DNA from: Microbacterium saperdae
Lineage (GTDB): Bacteria; Actinomycetota; Actinomycetes; Actinomycetales; Microbacteriaceae
Length of the DNA stretch: 64,000 bases
Reading direction: 5' to 3'
NCBI RefSeq assembly: GCF_006716345.1
Contig: NZ_VFOX01000002.1
Span: 1,178,001 to 1,242,000, forward strand
Shown: piece by piece, positions 9,168-16,639 of the stretch
Numbering within the stretch: position 1 is the stretch's first letter
Layout: every line of letters starts with the position of its first letter
Position numbers and translations under genes: made by a program
Notes under the pieces: model-generated
Database searches by the model: none
Told to the model about the DNA's origin: nothing
What the model saw: only the letters and a program-made list of their open reading frames with translations

Positions 9168-10590
9168 CGATCGGCCTTTCCACGGGCAGCGAGTAATACT
9201 GCGATCGCGATGTCGCGGCGACTGCCGCGGCGAGTGTCACTGTACCAATGCGGCCCATGAAGATGGTGGCCGCCAGCACGTACGATCCGGCGTCGGGGAG
9301 CTCGGCGGTGAGACCGGTCGACAGGCCGACTGTGGCGAACGCCGAGATCACGTCGAACAGCACATGACTGATGTCGGCTTTCGTGATCTGGGCGATGATG
9401 ATCGTCGAGAGCGCGACGATCGTGGCTCCCCACGCGACGACGCTGAGGGCCACGCGCTGCACATCGCTGGGGATGCGGCGGCCGAACACCTCGACGGACT
9501 GGCGTCCCTTGGCCTCTGACCACACGGCGATCGCCAGCACGGCCAGTGTGGTGACCTTGATGCCGCCGGCGGTCGATGCCGAACCACCGCCGACGAACAT
9601 CAGCATGCTCGCCGCGACCAGCGACGATCCGTTGAGGTCGGACATGTCGATCACGTTGAAACCGCCGGAGCGGGTCATGGCCGACAGGAAGAAGGCCTGG
9701 AAGGTGGTGTCGCCTGCGTCCATGGATCCGAACGTCTTCGGGTTCGCGTACTCCAGGATCAGGAAGACGACGGCGCCGAGGACGAACAGCAGCACGGTCG
9801 TGACGAGCGTGAGCTTGGTGTGCAGCGACCAGCGCTTCACATGCCAGACATGCTTGGCCAGGGTGTAGATCACCGGGAAGCCGATGCTGCCGAGGAAGAC
9901 GCCGACCATCAGCAGGGACAGCACGAGGTAGTCGTCGGAGAACACCGCGACGCCGCCGTCGTTGGGTGCGAAGCCCGTGTTCGTGAAGGCCATCGCCGCG
10001 AAGTACGGCGCTTCCCACAGGGCGGCGATCGGATCGACCTTCGCCATGACGAGCGACGGATACAGCAGGATCGCGAGCGCGCCCTCGATGAAGAGGGACG
10101 ACAGCGCGACGGTGCGCAGCAGCTGACCGACTTCGCCCAGGCGGACGGTCTGGCTTTCGTTGACGACGCCGCCATGCGCGCGCAAGGGGTTGGTGTCTCC
10201 GGCCGCCATCAGCTTGGCCCGCAGCCCGAGCCGCTTGGAGATGACCATGCCCATCAAGGATGCGAGTGTGAGCACCCCCAGGCCGCCGATGTTGACGCCG
10301 ATGAAGACGAGTACGTGGCCGAACGGCGACCAGTGGTTGGCCATGTCGACCGTGGCGAGGCCCGTGACGCAGATGGTGGAGACGGCGGTGAACAGTGCGT
10401 CGCTGAGGGGAGTGACGGTTCCGGTGGCCGAGGCGATCGGCAGCGACAGCAGCACGGTGAAGACGAGGATGAGCAGTGCGAAGATGACGATCGCGAACCG
10501 CGAGGGCGACGAGGTGATGATGTGCTTCGACCAGGAACCGATGTCGCGGATGCGCTGCTTCGGAGACGACGCCGAAACCATGCCCGACAT
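9160..10590 (-). CDS. ktrB: Potassium channel-like transporter subunit (TrkH/KtrB type)
   Basis: 476 residues, close to KtrB length. It is the membrane pore of Ktr systems, which take up K+ with Na+. Four pore-loop repeats are recognisable by short glycine-containing filters, for example TVSTICVTGLATVD early, AFTNTGFAP and MTRSGGFNVID in the middle, and TVGLSTGLT late. ATG start preceded by a strong GAAGGGGG ribosome-binding site. First gene of a two-gene operon with the RCK subunit. The divergent ArsR-type regulator is 103 bases away and may or may not be related. Confidence 0.9.
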   Translation of the reverse strand: MSGMVSASSPKQRIRDIGSWSKHIITSSPSRFAIVIFALLILVFTVLLSLPIASATGTVTPLSDALFTAVSTICVTGLATVDMANHWSPFGHVLVFIGVNIGGLGVLTLASLMGMVISKRLGLRAKLMAAGDTNPLRAHGGVVNESQTVRLGEVGQLLRTVALSSLFIEGALAILLYPSLVMAKVDPIAALWEAPYFAAMAFTNTGFAPNDGGVAVFSDDYLVLSLLMVGVFLGSIGFPVIYTLAKHVWHVKRWSLHTKLTLVTTVLLFVLGAVVFLILEYANPKTFGSMDAGDTTFQAFFLSAMTRSGGFNVIDMSDLNGSSLVAASMLMFVGGGSASTAGGIKVTTLAVLAIAVWSEAKGRQSVEVFGRRIPSDVQRVALSVVAWGATIVALSTIIIAQITKADISHVLFDVISAFATVGLSTGLTAELPDAGSYVLAATIFMGRIGTVTLAAAVAATSRSQYYSLPVERPIVG

Positions 10591-10681
10591 CGCATCCCCC
10601 TTCGCGCTTCTCGACCGCGGTCATCAGTCGCACGACGCCGATCGCCGAGCCTTCGTCATGGTACTCCGTGCCGGGGGCGAC

Positions 10682-10687
10682 TACCCT
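10682..10687 (+). promoter_or_regulatory. -10 hexamer of the ArsR-type gene, leaderless start
   Basis: TACCCT, six bases before the ATG of the regulator, with no Shine-Dalgarno sequence. Confidence 0.55.
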
Positions 10688-10693
10688 GAACTC

Positions 10694-11110
10694 ATGACGG
10701 ACATCTTCGACGTGATCGCAGACGGTACGAGGCGCGACATCCTCCAGCTCCTGCTGCGACGCACTGCCGAAGGTGACGCCGGCACCAGCGTGAGCCACAT
10801 CGTCGCGGATCTCGGTATCAGCCAGCCCACGGTCTCGAAGCATCTGAAGGTGCTGCGCGACGCCGAGATGGTCACGGTCCGCGAAGACGGCCAGCGTCGT
10901 TTCTACAGCCTTGCCGTCGAGCCGCTCGAAGTCGTGGACGACTGGCTGGTCCCCTTCCTCGTCGACGCGTACGGAGACGACGCGCCGGATATCGAGTACC
11001 CGGTCGCGCCGCTGCCGGACAGCGCTGCACACGCCGCCGAGGTCGTCGGCCGGGCAGCCGCGTCTGCGAAGCATGTGGTCGCCACGGCGCTCAAGCGTCT
11101 CGGAGCCTGA
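10694..11110 (+). CDS. ArsR-family helix-turn-helix regulator
   Basis: 138 residues. The winged helix-turn-helix spans residues 1-75, with DGTRRDILQLLL at the front and the recognition helix in SQPTVSKHLKVLRDAEMV. The second half is alanine-rich and predicted helical. There is no cysteine, so the classical ArsR/SmtB metal site is absent and the effector is unknown. The frame extends upstream, but the family start MTDIFDVIADGTRR fits the ATG at 10694, which has a -10 hexamer six bases away. Possible targets are the divergent potassium genes or its own promoter. Confidence 0.85.
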   Translation: MTDIFDVIADGTRRDILQLLLRRTAEGDAGTSVSHIVADLGISQPTVSKHLKVLRDAEMVTVREDGQRRFYSLAVEPLEVVDDWLVPFLVDAYGDDAPDIEYPVAPLPDSAAHAAEVVGRAAASAKHVVATALKRLGA

Positions 11111-11123
11111 CCCCGGGACGCAC

Positions 11124-11162
11124 ATCGCCCCTGACGACAGGGGGCGTGTCATCAGGGGCGAT
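11124..11162. terminator. Long inverted repeat between converging genes
   Basis: Arms of 16 bases (11124-11139 and 11147-11162) pair with one G-T wobble around a 7-base loop. There is no T tract. It lies between the ArsR-type gene and the oppositely oriented ABC permease gene, where a two-way terminator is expected. Confidence 0.65.
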
Positions 11163-11182
11163 CCGCAGGCCCCAGCCCGCGT

Positions 11183-11209
11183 CGATCCCGGCGGTGCCAG
11201 CCGGGATCG
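11183..11209. terminator. Second hairpin in the same convergent gap
   Basis: Perfect 10-base arms (cgatcccggc at 11183-11192 and its complement at 11200-11209) with a 7-base loop, 20 bases after the first hairpin. Probably part of the same bidirectional terminator. Confidence 0.55.
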
Positions 11210-11297
11210 TTCGGTCAGCCTGGCAGTGCCGGCTGGGCGACTCTGAGGGAACGGCTATGTCTTCGCTGAGATCAGGTGCAGCGGAGGCGTGCCGATA

Positions 11298-12125
11298 TCA
11301 GCGCCTGGCGGCCTTCCGGCGGAACAGCCATGAGCCCCAGACGACGGCCACGAGCAGGATCGCGAGGCACCATCCGATCGCCCACCACGGCTCCGTGTGC
11401 AAGGGCGCGTCCGTGAGCAGACCGCGGATCGTCTCCACGATCGGCGTGATCGGCTGGTGCGCGGCGACGGGCTGCAGCCATTCCGGCATGCTCGCGACCG
11501 GCACGAAGGCGCTCGACAGGTAGGGCAGGAACAGCAGGATGAACCCGTACCCGTTCGCCCCCTCCGGACTCCCCGCGGCGAGACCGATCGCAGCGAACAG
11601 ATAGGTGATCGCGAGGATGTAGAGCGCGATCAGCCCGGCCAGGGCGATCCACTCGAGGATGTCGGCCTGCGGACGGAATCCCACGAGCACGCCGACGCCG
11701 ATCACGATCGCGGTGGCGAAGAGGTTGCGCAGCACGCTCGACACCACGTGCCCGGTGAGCACCGCGCTGGCGCGGAGCGGCATGGTGCGGAACCGGTCGA
11801 TGATCCCGGTGCGCATGTCGTTCGCGACATACACGGCCGTGGACGAGGCGCCGAAGCCGGCACACGTGAGGATGATGCCGGGTACGACGTAGTCCACATA
11901 GGCACCGGAGGGATCGATCGCCCCGCCGAACACCCAGGTGAACATGAGCATGAGCATCACGGGAAGCATGATGGCCATCAGCAGCGACTCCCCGTCGCGC
12001 AGGGAGTGCCGCAGGCTGCGGCCGATGAACACGAGTTCCGCGGTGATTCCGCGCAGGCGGGGCCGCGCTGCCGCTGCCCCGGGGACGGATGCCGTGCGCT
12101 GAGGTGTGGCGAGGACGGTGTTCAT
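11298..12125 (-). CDS. ABC-2 type exporter membrane subunit (DrrB-like)
   Basis: 275 residues with about six hydrophobic segments. The pattern fits ABC-2/DrrB permeases that pair with DrrA-type ATPases to export drugs or lipids: LRHSLRDGESLLMAIMLPVM near the N-terminus, VPGIILTCAGFG, then FRTMPLRASAVLTGH in the cytosolic loop. ATG start overlapping the ATPase stop by four bases, so the two are translationally coupled. The substrate cannot be inferred; the next regulator is TetR-type, which suits inducible export. Confidence 0.85.
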   Translation of the reverse strand: MNTVLATPQRTASVPGAAAARPRLRGITAELVFIGRSLRHSLRDGESLLMAIMLPVMLMLMFTWVFGGAIDPSGAYVDYVVPGIILTCAGFGASSTAVYVANDMRTGIIDRFRTMPLRASAVLTGHVVSSVLRNLFATAIVIGVGVLVGFRPQADILEWIALAGLIALYILAITYLFAAIGLAAGSPEGANGYGFILLFLPYLSSAFVPVASMPEWLQPVAAHQPITPIVETIRGLLTDAPLHTEPWWAIGWCLAILLVAVVWGSWLFRRKAARR

Positions 12126-13015
12126 GCGTGCTCCTTCATGGGAAGCGAGGAGTGGGTGGGGGAGGTGACGGCGAGGAACACGTCGTCCAGGCTGGGCCGA
12201 CGCAACGAGACGGTGCCTTCCGCTCCCTCTGCGTCGAGGACGTCGAGCGCTCGCCGCAGATCGGCGATCGACCCGTCGGTGGGGATCGCGCGACGCAGCG
12301 TGCCACGGACGTCATGCAGTTCCACGGTGTCGCCGCCGACGCGGGACTTGAGTGCTGCGGGCGTTCCGAGGGCCGCGATCCGGCCGTCGTGGAGCACGGC
12401 GATCCGATCGGCGAGCTGATCGGCCTCCTCGAGGTACTGCGTGGTAAGGAACACGGTCGTGCCGCCGCCCGCGACCTGGCGGATGGTCTCCCACAGGGCG
12501 CGGCGGCTTCGCGTGTCGAGTCCGGTCGTGGGCTCGTCGAGGAACAGCACCTCCGGGGTGACCACGAAGCTGAGGGCCAGATCGAGTCGTCGTCTCATCC
12601 CACCCGAGAAGGTGCGTACGCGCTGAGATGCCGCATCGACGAGATCGAACTGCTCGATCAGCTCGACGGAGCGCCGCCGTGCCGCGCCGCGACCGAGGCC
12701 TGCGAGACGAGCGAACATGATCACGTTCTCGGTCGCGGAGAGCGCATCATCGACTGCGGCGGATTGGCCGGTGAGACTGATCCGGCGCTGTACCTCGGTG
12801 CTCTGCGAGCGCACGTCCCAGCCGGCGACCAAGGCGCTGCCGCTGTCGGCGGAGGTCAGGGTCGTGAGGATGTTGATGGTCGTGGTCTTGCCCGCGCCGT
12901 TCGGGCCGAGCAGCGCGAAGACCTCGCCGCGCGAGACGGAGAAGTCGAGATCGTCGACGACCACCTTCTCCCGGAACGCCTTGCGCAGGCCGTGTACCTC
13001 GATGGCTGTCGTCAT
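12122..13015 (-). CDS. ABC exporter ATPase (DrrA-like)
   Basis: 297 residues. Walker A GPNGAGKTT lies near residue 40, the signature as FSGGMRRRLDLAL, Walker B as VLFLDEPTTGLD, and the switch His in TTQYLEEAD. The glycine-methionine signature and the C-terminal extension of about 80 residues, ending in SLDDVFLAVT, are typical of DrrA-type drug exporters. The start chosen is the ATG at 13015-13013, preceded by GAGGGAG; an upstream in-frame extension runs through the promoter and is unlikely. First gene of the pair with the permease. Confidence 0.9.
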   Translation of the reverse strand: MTTAIEVHGLRKAFREKVVVDDLDFSVSRGEVFALLGPNGAGKTTTINILTTLTSADSGSALVAGWDVRSQSTEVQRRISLTGQSAAVDDALSATENVIMFARLAGLGRGAARRRSVELIEQFDLVDAASQRVRTFSGGMRRRLDLALSFVVTPEVLFLDEPTTGLDTRSRRALWETIRQVAGGGTTVFLTTQYLEEADQLADRIAVLHDGRIAALGTPAALKSRVGGDTVELHDVRGTLRRAIPTDGSIADLRRALDVLDAEGAEGTVSLRRPSLDDVFLAVTSPTHSSLPMKEHA

Positions 13016-13041
13016 GGTTCTCCCTCTCTGTGTACGTCGCA

Positions 13042-13101
13042 AACTGTGTATGACCGACACAACTGTGTATGACAGTAACACACTGTTTATCAAATAAACA
13101 G
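13042..13101. promoter_or_regulatory. Divergent control region: perfect palindrome plus direct repeats
   Basis: CTGTTTAT at 13083-13090, spacer CAA and ATAAACAG at 13094-13101 form a perfect 8-base-arm palindrome, a probable operator for the adjacent TetR protein. aactgtgtatgac occurs at 13042-13054 and 13061-13073, so CTGT(G/T)TAT recurs three times at 19-20 base intervals. The palindrome lies just upstream of the TetR -10 hexamer. Confidence 0.65.
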
Positions 13102-13104
13102 AAG

Positions 13105-13110
13105 TAGGAT
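13105..13110 (+). promoter_or_regulatory. -10 hexamer of the TetR gene, leaderless start
   Basis: TAGGAT, six bases before the TetR ATG. The palindrome at 13083-13101 fills the space where the -35 to -10 spacer would be, consistent with autorepression. Confidence 0.6.
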
Positions 13111-13116
13111 GAGCCC

Positions 13117-14049
13117 ATGACCGACGACGAGCTGCCGGAGCTGCCACGAGGGATCGCGCTCGCGTGGGGGGTCGCCGCGAACCCGCAACGCGGACCCAAG
13201 CGTGAGATGAGCGTCGAGCGGATCGTCGATGCCGCCGTGGAGTTGGCGGATGCGGAGGGCATCGGCGCTGTCTCGATGGCCGCGGTGGCGGCGAAGCTCG
13301 GCTTCACCCCGATGTCGTTGTACCGCTACGTCAGCGCGAAGGACGACCTCCTGCTGCTGATGCAGGAGCAGGGCACAGGCCTGCCGCCGGAGAGTCACCG
13401 TGCGCTCGACGGCTGGCGCGCACGCCTGCTGGCGTTGTATCAGGAGCAGGTCCTCCTCTATCTGCGCCACCCCTGGATGCTCTCTCTGCCGATCACCGGG
13501 TCTCCGATCACTCCGAACAGCTCCGCCTGGTTGGACGCCTCGCTCGCGACGCTGGACGACACCCCGCTGAACGCGGAGGAGCGGCTCGCGGTGGCGCTGG
13601 CGATCACCGGCCATGCGCGCTGGTGCGGGATCGTGCAGGCGGGGTATTCCGAGCAGGCGCGGGGCACGGGACTCTCGCCCGACGAGGTGGCCGCCAGGGA
13701 GGCCGCGCTCTTCGATCGGGTGATCAGTGCGGACGAGTTCCCCGCGCTGCGCCGCGCGATCGAGGACAGCGTCTTCCGTTCGGCATCCGATCCGTTCCGG
13801 TTCGCCGTCGAACGCACGCTCGACGGGGTCGCGGCCTACATCGCCGCGCTGGAACGAGACGCGACGCACAGCCTGTCCGACGACTGGATCACGATCGACC
13901 CGGCTGAGCTCGCCGGGGATCGACGGCTCAAAGAGGCGCAGAAGTCGGTGCGTGAGGCCGAGAAGGCCCTCCGCGCGGCACGGAAGCTGGAGCGGCAGGC
14001 CCTCCGCGAAGCCGGTGAGCGTCTCGCGAAGGTGAAGAAGTCCGGCTGA
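13117..14049 (+). CDS. TetR-family repressor, likely controlling the Drr-type exporter
   Basis: 310 residues, long for TetR. The helix-turn-helix domain is at about 30-75, with AVSMAAVAAKLGFTPMSLYRYV, followed by a TetR_C-type ligand domain. The last 45 residues are charged and helical (KEAQKSVREAEKALRAARK) and look like a coiled coil added after the usual end. It diverges from the drrA-like gene across 101 bases containing a perfect palindrome. TetR regulators of this branch commonly repress neighbouring exporters; the inducer is unknown. Confidence 0.85.
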   Translation: MTDDELPELPRGIALAWGVAANPQRGPKREMSVERIVDAAVELADAEGIGAVSMAAVAAKLGFTPMSLYRYVSAKDDLLLLMQEQGTGLPPESHRALDGWRARLLALYQEQVLLYLRHPWMLSLPITGSPITPNSSAWLDASLATLDDTPLNAEERLAVALAITGHARWCGIVQAGYSEQARGTGLSPDEVAAREAALFDRVISADEFPALRRAIEDSVFRSASDPFRFAVERTLDGVAAYIAALERDATHSLSDDWITIDPAELAGDRRLKEAQKSVREAEKALRAARKLERQALREAGERLAKVKKSG

Positions 14050-14088
14050 TCCGGACGCGCACCCCCGGTCTGTTGTCATGATGTGGAG

Positions 14089-15009
14089 ATGACCACCGAG
14101 TACCGCGCGCACTTCGACTTCACGATCGCCTTCGCCAACGGTGGTGGCCTCAGCGGCGAGGGCTTCCGCCTCGATCTGCCTCGGCAGGATGTGACGGCGG
14201 AAGAGATCGGCACTCTGCTCGTCGCCCACCTCGGTCTGGCGCTCGTCAGCGACGTCGCGCTGCGGGACCTCCGGATCGTGGAGGAGAAGCATCGAGGGAG
14301 TCGAGGGGTGCCCGCGCCCGCTAAGGGGGCCGAGGAGCGCGTGATCGACCTCAGCCACCCGATCGAGGCCGGGATGGTGACATATCCCGGTCTGCCCGTT
14401 CCGACGATCGTGCCGCATCTGACCAGAGAGGACTCGCGCGGAAAGTACGCACCCGGCACCGAGTTCGCCATGGACGTCATCACGATGATCGGCAACACGG
14501 GCACATATCTCGACGCGCCGTTCCACCGTTACGCGGACGGAAGCGACCTGGCCGGGCTCGACCTCGGCACTCTGGTCGGGCTGCGCGCGGAGGTGTTCCA
14601 CCTGCAGGACGGATGGGACGCGGATCGACGGGGGATCGAGGCCGTGACGCTGGCGGATCGCGAACTGCAGGGTGCGGCCGTGTTGCTCGACACCGGATGG
14701 AGCAGTCGTTTCGGGACCCCGGAGTATGCGCACGGGGCGCCGTTCCTGACTGAAGGGGGCGCACGGTTCCTGGTCGACGCGGGTGTGCAGCTCGTCGGCA
14801 TCGACTCCTTGAACATCGACGACACGGAGGGCGGTGGTGCCCGTCCGGCGCACACGCTCCTGCTCGCCGCCGGCATCCACGTGGTGGAGCACCTCACGAA
14901 CCTGGCCGACGTGCCCGCGCGCGGCGCTCGATTCACGGCGGCTCCTCCGGCGGTGCGCGGCTTCGGGACATTCCCGGTGCGGTCCTTCGCGACGGTCGGT
15001 TCCCACTGA
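14089..15009 (+). CDS. Cyclase-family (kynurenine formamidase-like) hydrolase with altered metal motif
   Basis: 306 residues from the ATG at 14089; a GTG two codons earlier is the alternative. Residues 85-305 match the cyclase/formamidase fold (IDLSHPIEAGMVTYPG, a late LGIDSLNID-like strand, and HTLLL). The metal motif, usually HxGTHxDxPxH, reads N136-TGT-Y140-L-D142-AP-F-H146, so two usual His ligands are Asn and Tyr. Metal binding may be lost or changed. Residues 1-75 form an extra N-terminal domain that I cannot name. It follows the TetR gene by 40 bases but shows no functional link to it. Confidence 0.78.
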   Translation: MTTEYRAHFDFTIAFANGGGLSGEGFRLDLPRQDVTAEEIGTLLVAHLGLALVSDVALRDLRIVEEKHRGSRGVPAPAKGAEERVIDLSHPIEAGMVTYPGLPVPTIVPHLTREDSRGKYAPGTEFAMDVITMIGNTGTYLDAPFHRYADGSDLAGLDLGTLVGLRAEVFHLQDGWDADRRGIEAVTLADRELQGAAVLLDTGWSSRFGTPEYAHGAPFLTEGGARFLVDAGVQLVGIDSLNIDDTEGGGARPAHTLLLAAGIHVVEHLTNLADVPARGARFTAAPPAVRGFGTFPVRSFATVGSH

Positions 15010-15051
15010 TCACACGGGCCACATGGGTTTACATGCGTCCCAGCTACCCCA

Positions 15052-15057
15052 TAGAGT
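15052..15057 (+). promoter_or_regulatory. Probable -10 of the BldC-like gene
   Basis: TAGAGT, 27 bases upstream of the ATG, leaving a roughly 20-base leader with the GAAAGGGG ribosome-binding site. No clear -35. Confidence 0.4.
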
Positions 15058-15084
15058 GTGCTCATCGAGAAAGGGGTACGTGGG

Positions 15085-15276
15085 ATGCCCGAAGTACCTG
15101 ACGTCCGGTTCCTGACGGTGGCCGAGGTCGCCGACATCATGCGCGTGTCGAAGATGACCGTCTATCGACTCGTCCATGCCGGCGAACTGCCCGCCATCCG
15201 TTTCGGCCGCAGCTATCGCGTGCCGGAGTCGGCCGTCGCGGACGCTCTGCAGCGTCCGATCGCCGACGTCGGCTGA
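15085..15276 (+). CDS. BldC-like small helix-turn-helix protein
   Basis: 63 residues. Nearly the whole protein is a MerR-like winged helix-turn-helix: FLTVAEVADIMRVSKMTVYRLV followed by AGELPAIRFGRSYRVPESAV. This matches the BldC/excisionase-type family; in Streptomyces BldC controls developmental timing. The frame is open from GTG 15058, but GAAAGGGG sits eight bases before the ATG at 15085, so that start is chosen. TAGAGT at 15052-15057 is a plausible -10, giving a short leader. Confidence 0.85.
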   Translation: MPEVPDVRFLTVAEVADIMRVSKMTVYRLVHAGELPAIRFGRSYRVPESAVADALQRPIADVG

Positions 15277-15328
15277 GGTCTCGCCAGCCGCGATCCCCGC
15301 TCGTGACAGTCGGGGCCCTGCGGTTTGC

Positions 15329-15334
15329 TAGACT
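15329..15334 (+). promoter_or_regulatory. Probable -10 of the bS22 gene
   Basis: TAGACT, 80 bases before the GTG start of the small ribosomal protein gene. A weak TGACAG lies 19 bases upstream. The leader contains a run of six T at 15346-15351. Confidence 0.45.
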
Positions 15335-15414
15335 GACCCGAGGCATTTTTTCCGTGCCCGTACCCGGGTGTCCGTCACCGTGCGACACCCAGCCACTGAC
15401 TTAGTGAGGTTTCC

Positions 15415-15513
15415 GTGGGTTCTGTCATCAAGAAGCGCCGCAAGCGCATGGCGAAGAAGAAGCACCGCAAGCTGCTTCGTAAGACTCGCCACCAGCGTCG
15501 CAACAAGAAGTAA
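15415..15513 (+). CDS. Small ribosomal subunit protein bS22 type (32 residues)
   Basis: Thirty-two residues, GTG start after GTGAGG. Beginning MGSVIKKRRKRMAKKKHRKL, more than half of the protein is Lys and Arg. This is the actinobacterial AURKAIP1/COX24-domain protein; in mycobacteria the protein bS22 of this type binds 16S rRNA in the small subunit. The size, start and composition are as expected, and a hairpin terminator directly after the stop shows it is a separate transcript. It follows the BldC-like gene, an order I believe is common in actinobacteria. Confidence 0.9.
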   Translation: MGSVIKKRRKRMAKKKHRKLLRKTRHQRRNKK

Positions 15514-15519
15514 GCGGCC

Positions 15520-15558
15520 AGACACGAGCGCCTGTCTTCGGACGGGCGCTTTGTGTCT
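15520..15558 (+). terminator. Rho-independent-type terminator of the bS22 gene
   Basis: agcgcctgtc and gacgggcgct pair around a TTCG tetraloop with one wobble; outer agacac and gtgtct extend the stem. It starts seven bases after the bS22 stop. Confidence 0.8.
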
Positions 15559-15596
15559 CTGCGCCGAGTGATCATCCGCAACATCGTGAGGACGTC

Positions 15597-15899
15597 ATGA
15601 AGTCGATCACCGTCACCGAACTCGCCGAGCGCTCCGGCACGCCGCTCATCGACGTGCGCGAGACCGACGAGTTCGCCGCAGGCCACGTGCCCGGCGCCGT
15701 CAACATCCCCATGTCCGTGATCGGCAACCGTCTGGACGAGCTTCCCGATGAGGCCTTCGACGTGATCTGCCAGGCGGGCGGGCGCTCGGCGCGCGTCGTC
15801 GAGGCTCTCGAATCCCGCGGCTACGACGCCACGAACGTCGAGGGCGGAACGGGTGAGTGGATCGCTCAGGGCCGCGCGGTGGAGGTGCCGTCGGCGTGA
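15597..15899 (+). CDS. Rhodanese-like sulfurtransferase
   Basis: 100 residues, a single rhodanese domain. The family strands IDVRETDEFAAGHVPGAVNIP are present, and the active-site loop is C58-QAGGRS, with the catalytic cysteine that carries the persulfide. The protein is cytosolic, as there is no signal peptide. Its stop overlaps the start of the glutaredoxin-like gene, and a Dabb-domain gene is coupled after that, so a three-gene operon of thiol or stress proteins is likely. Confidence 0.9.
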   Translation: MKSITVTELAERSGTPLIDVRETDEFAAGHVPGAVNIPMSVIGNRLDELPDEAFDVICQAGGRSARVVEALESRGYDATNVEGGTGEWIAQGRAVEVPSA

Positions 15900-16192
15900 C
15901 GACGCTCACGCTCATCGGCAAGCCCGACTGCCATCTCTGCGATGTCGCATCCGAGGTGATCGACGCCGTCGTCGCCGAACTTCCCGACGCCGCCGCCGAG
16001 AGCATCGAGATCGTCGAGGCCTCGATCCAGGACGATCCCGCCCTCTACGAGCTGTGGTGGGAGAAGATCCCGGTCGTCCTGATCGACGGAGAACTGCACG
16101 CGCACTGGCGGGTCTCGCCCGATCGGCTGCGTCATGCCCTGGAAGAAGCCGTCCGAGGCGGCGTGCTGACCCCGCAGGAGGAGCCGAGATGA
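15896..16192 (+). CDS. Glutaredoxin-family thiol oxidoreductase
   Basis: 98 residues from a GTG that overlaps the rhodanese stop (GTGA). Thioredoxin fold with the redox motif C12-HL-C15 after the first strand (LTLIGKPDC) and the cis-proline in KIPVVLIDGE. It belongs to the short DUF836/glutaredoxin-like group, which reduces disulfides in the cytosol. An upstream in-frame start near 15857 would overlap rhodanese by 43 bases and is less likely. It ends with an ATGA overlap with the next gene. Confidence 0.88.
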   Translation: MTTLTLIGKPDCHLCDVASEVIDAVVAELPDAAAESIEIVEASIQDDPALYELWWEKIPVVLIDGELHAHWRVSPDRLRHALEEAVRGGVLTPQEEPR

Positions 16193-16491
16193 CCGTTCGC
16201 CATGTCGTGATCTGGAAGCTCGCCGCGGAAGACGCCGCTGAGCGTCGGTCGCAGGCCGAGGAAGTCGCCCGGCGACTGAACGCGCTCGAGGGCGTGGTGC
16301 CGCAGCTGCTCTCGATCTCCGCGGGTGCGAACAGCGCCTACCCGGAGACGAACGCCGACGTCACGCTCGTCGCGGACTTCGAGAGCATCGCCGCGCTCGA
16401 GGAGTACCAGGTGCACCCGGCCCATGAAGAGGCCGCCGCATACATCCGTACGGTCGTCGCCTCACGGGTCGCCGTCGACTTCGACCTCTGA
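16189..16491 (+). CDS. Dabb (stress-responsive alpha/beta barrel) domain protein
   Basis: 100 residues from the ATG at 16189, overlapping the glutaredoxin stop by four bases. The protein matches the dimeric Dabb fold: RHVVIWKL at the start, ALEGVVPQLLSISAG, TLVADFES, and YQVHPAHEEAAAYI. Function varies in this family, from stress proteins to small-molecule cyclases. Coupling with rhodanese and glutaredoxin points to a thiol or oxidative stress context, but no substrate can be named. Confidence 0.85.
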   Translation: MTVRHVVIWKLAAEDAAERRSQAEEVARRLNALEGVVPQLLSISAGANSAYPETNADVTLVADFESIAALEEYQVHPAHEEAAAYIRTVVASRVAVDFDL

Positions 16492-16639
16492 CTCCGGCGC
16501 ACGTCACTTTTCGTCACACTTGCAACACAAACGTGATCCGCCAGGGGCCGATCTCGTTGGTGGCGGTGTCGAGCAGCGTGTTTAGATGAACTCCTAACCC
16601 GTCCGTGGGCGCCACAGCCCTCGTCTCATAGGAGCTGTC

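Noticed and set aside
8900..11152. A minus-strand open frame of 750 codons across the potassium genes
   Set aside because: It overlaps TrkA, TrkH and the ArsR-type gene in the wrong frames and shows only repeats of His, Arg and Gly.
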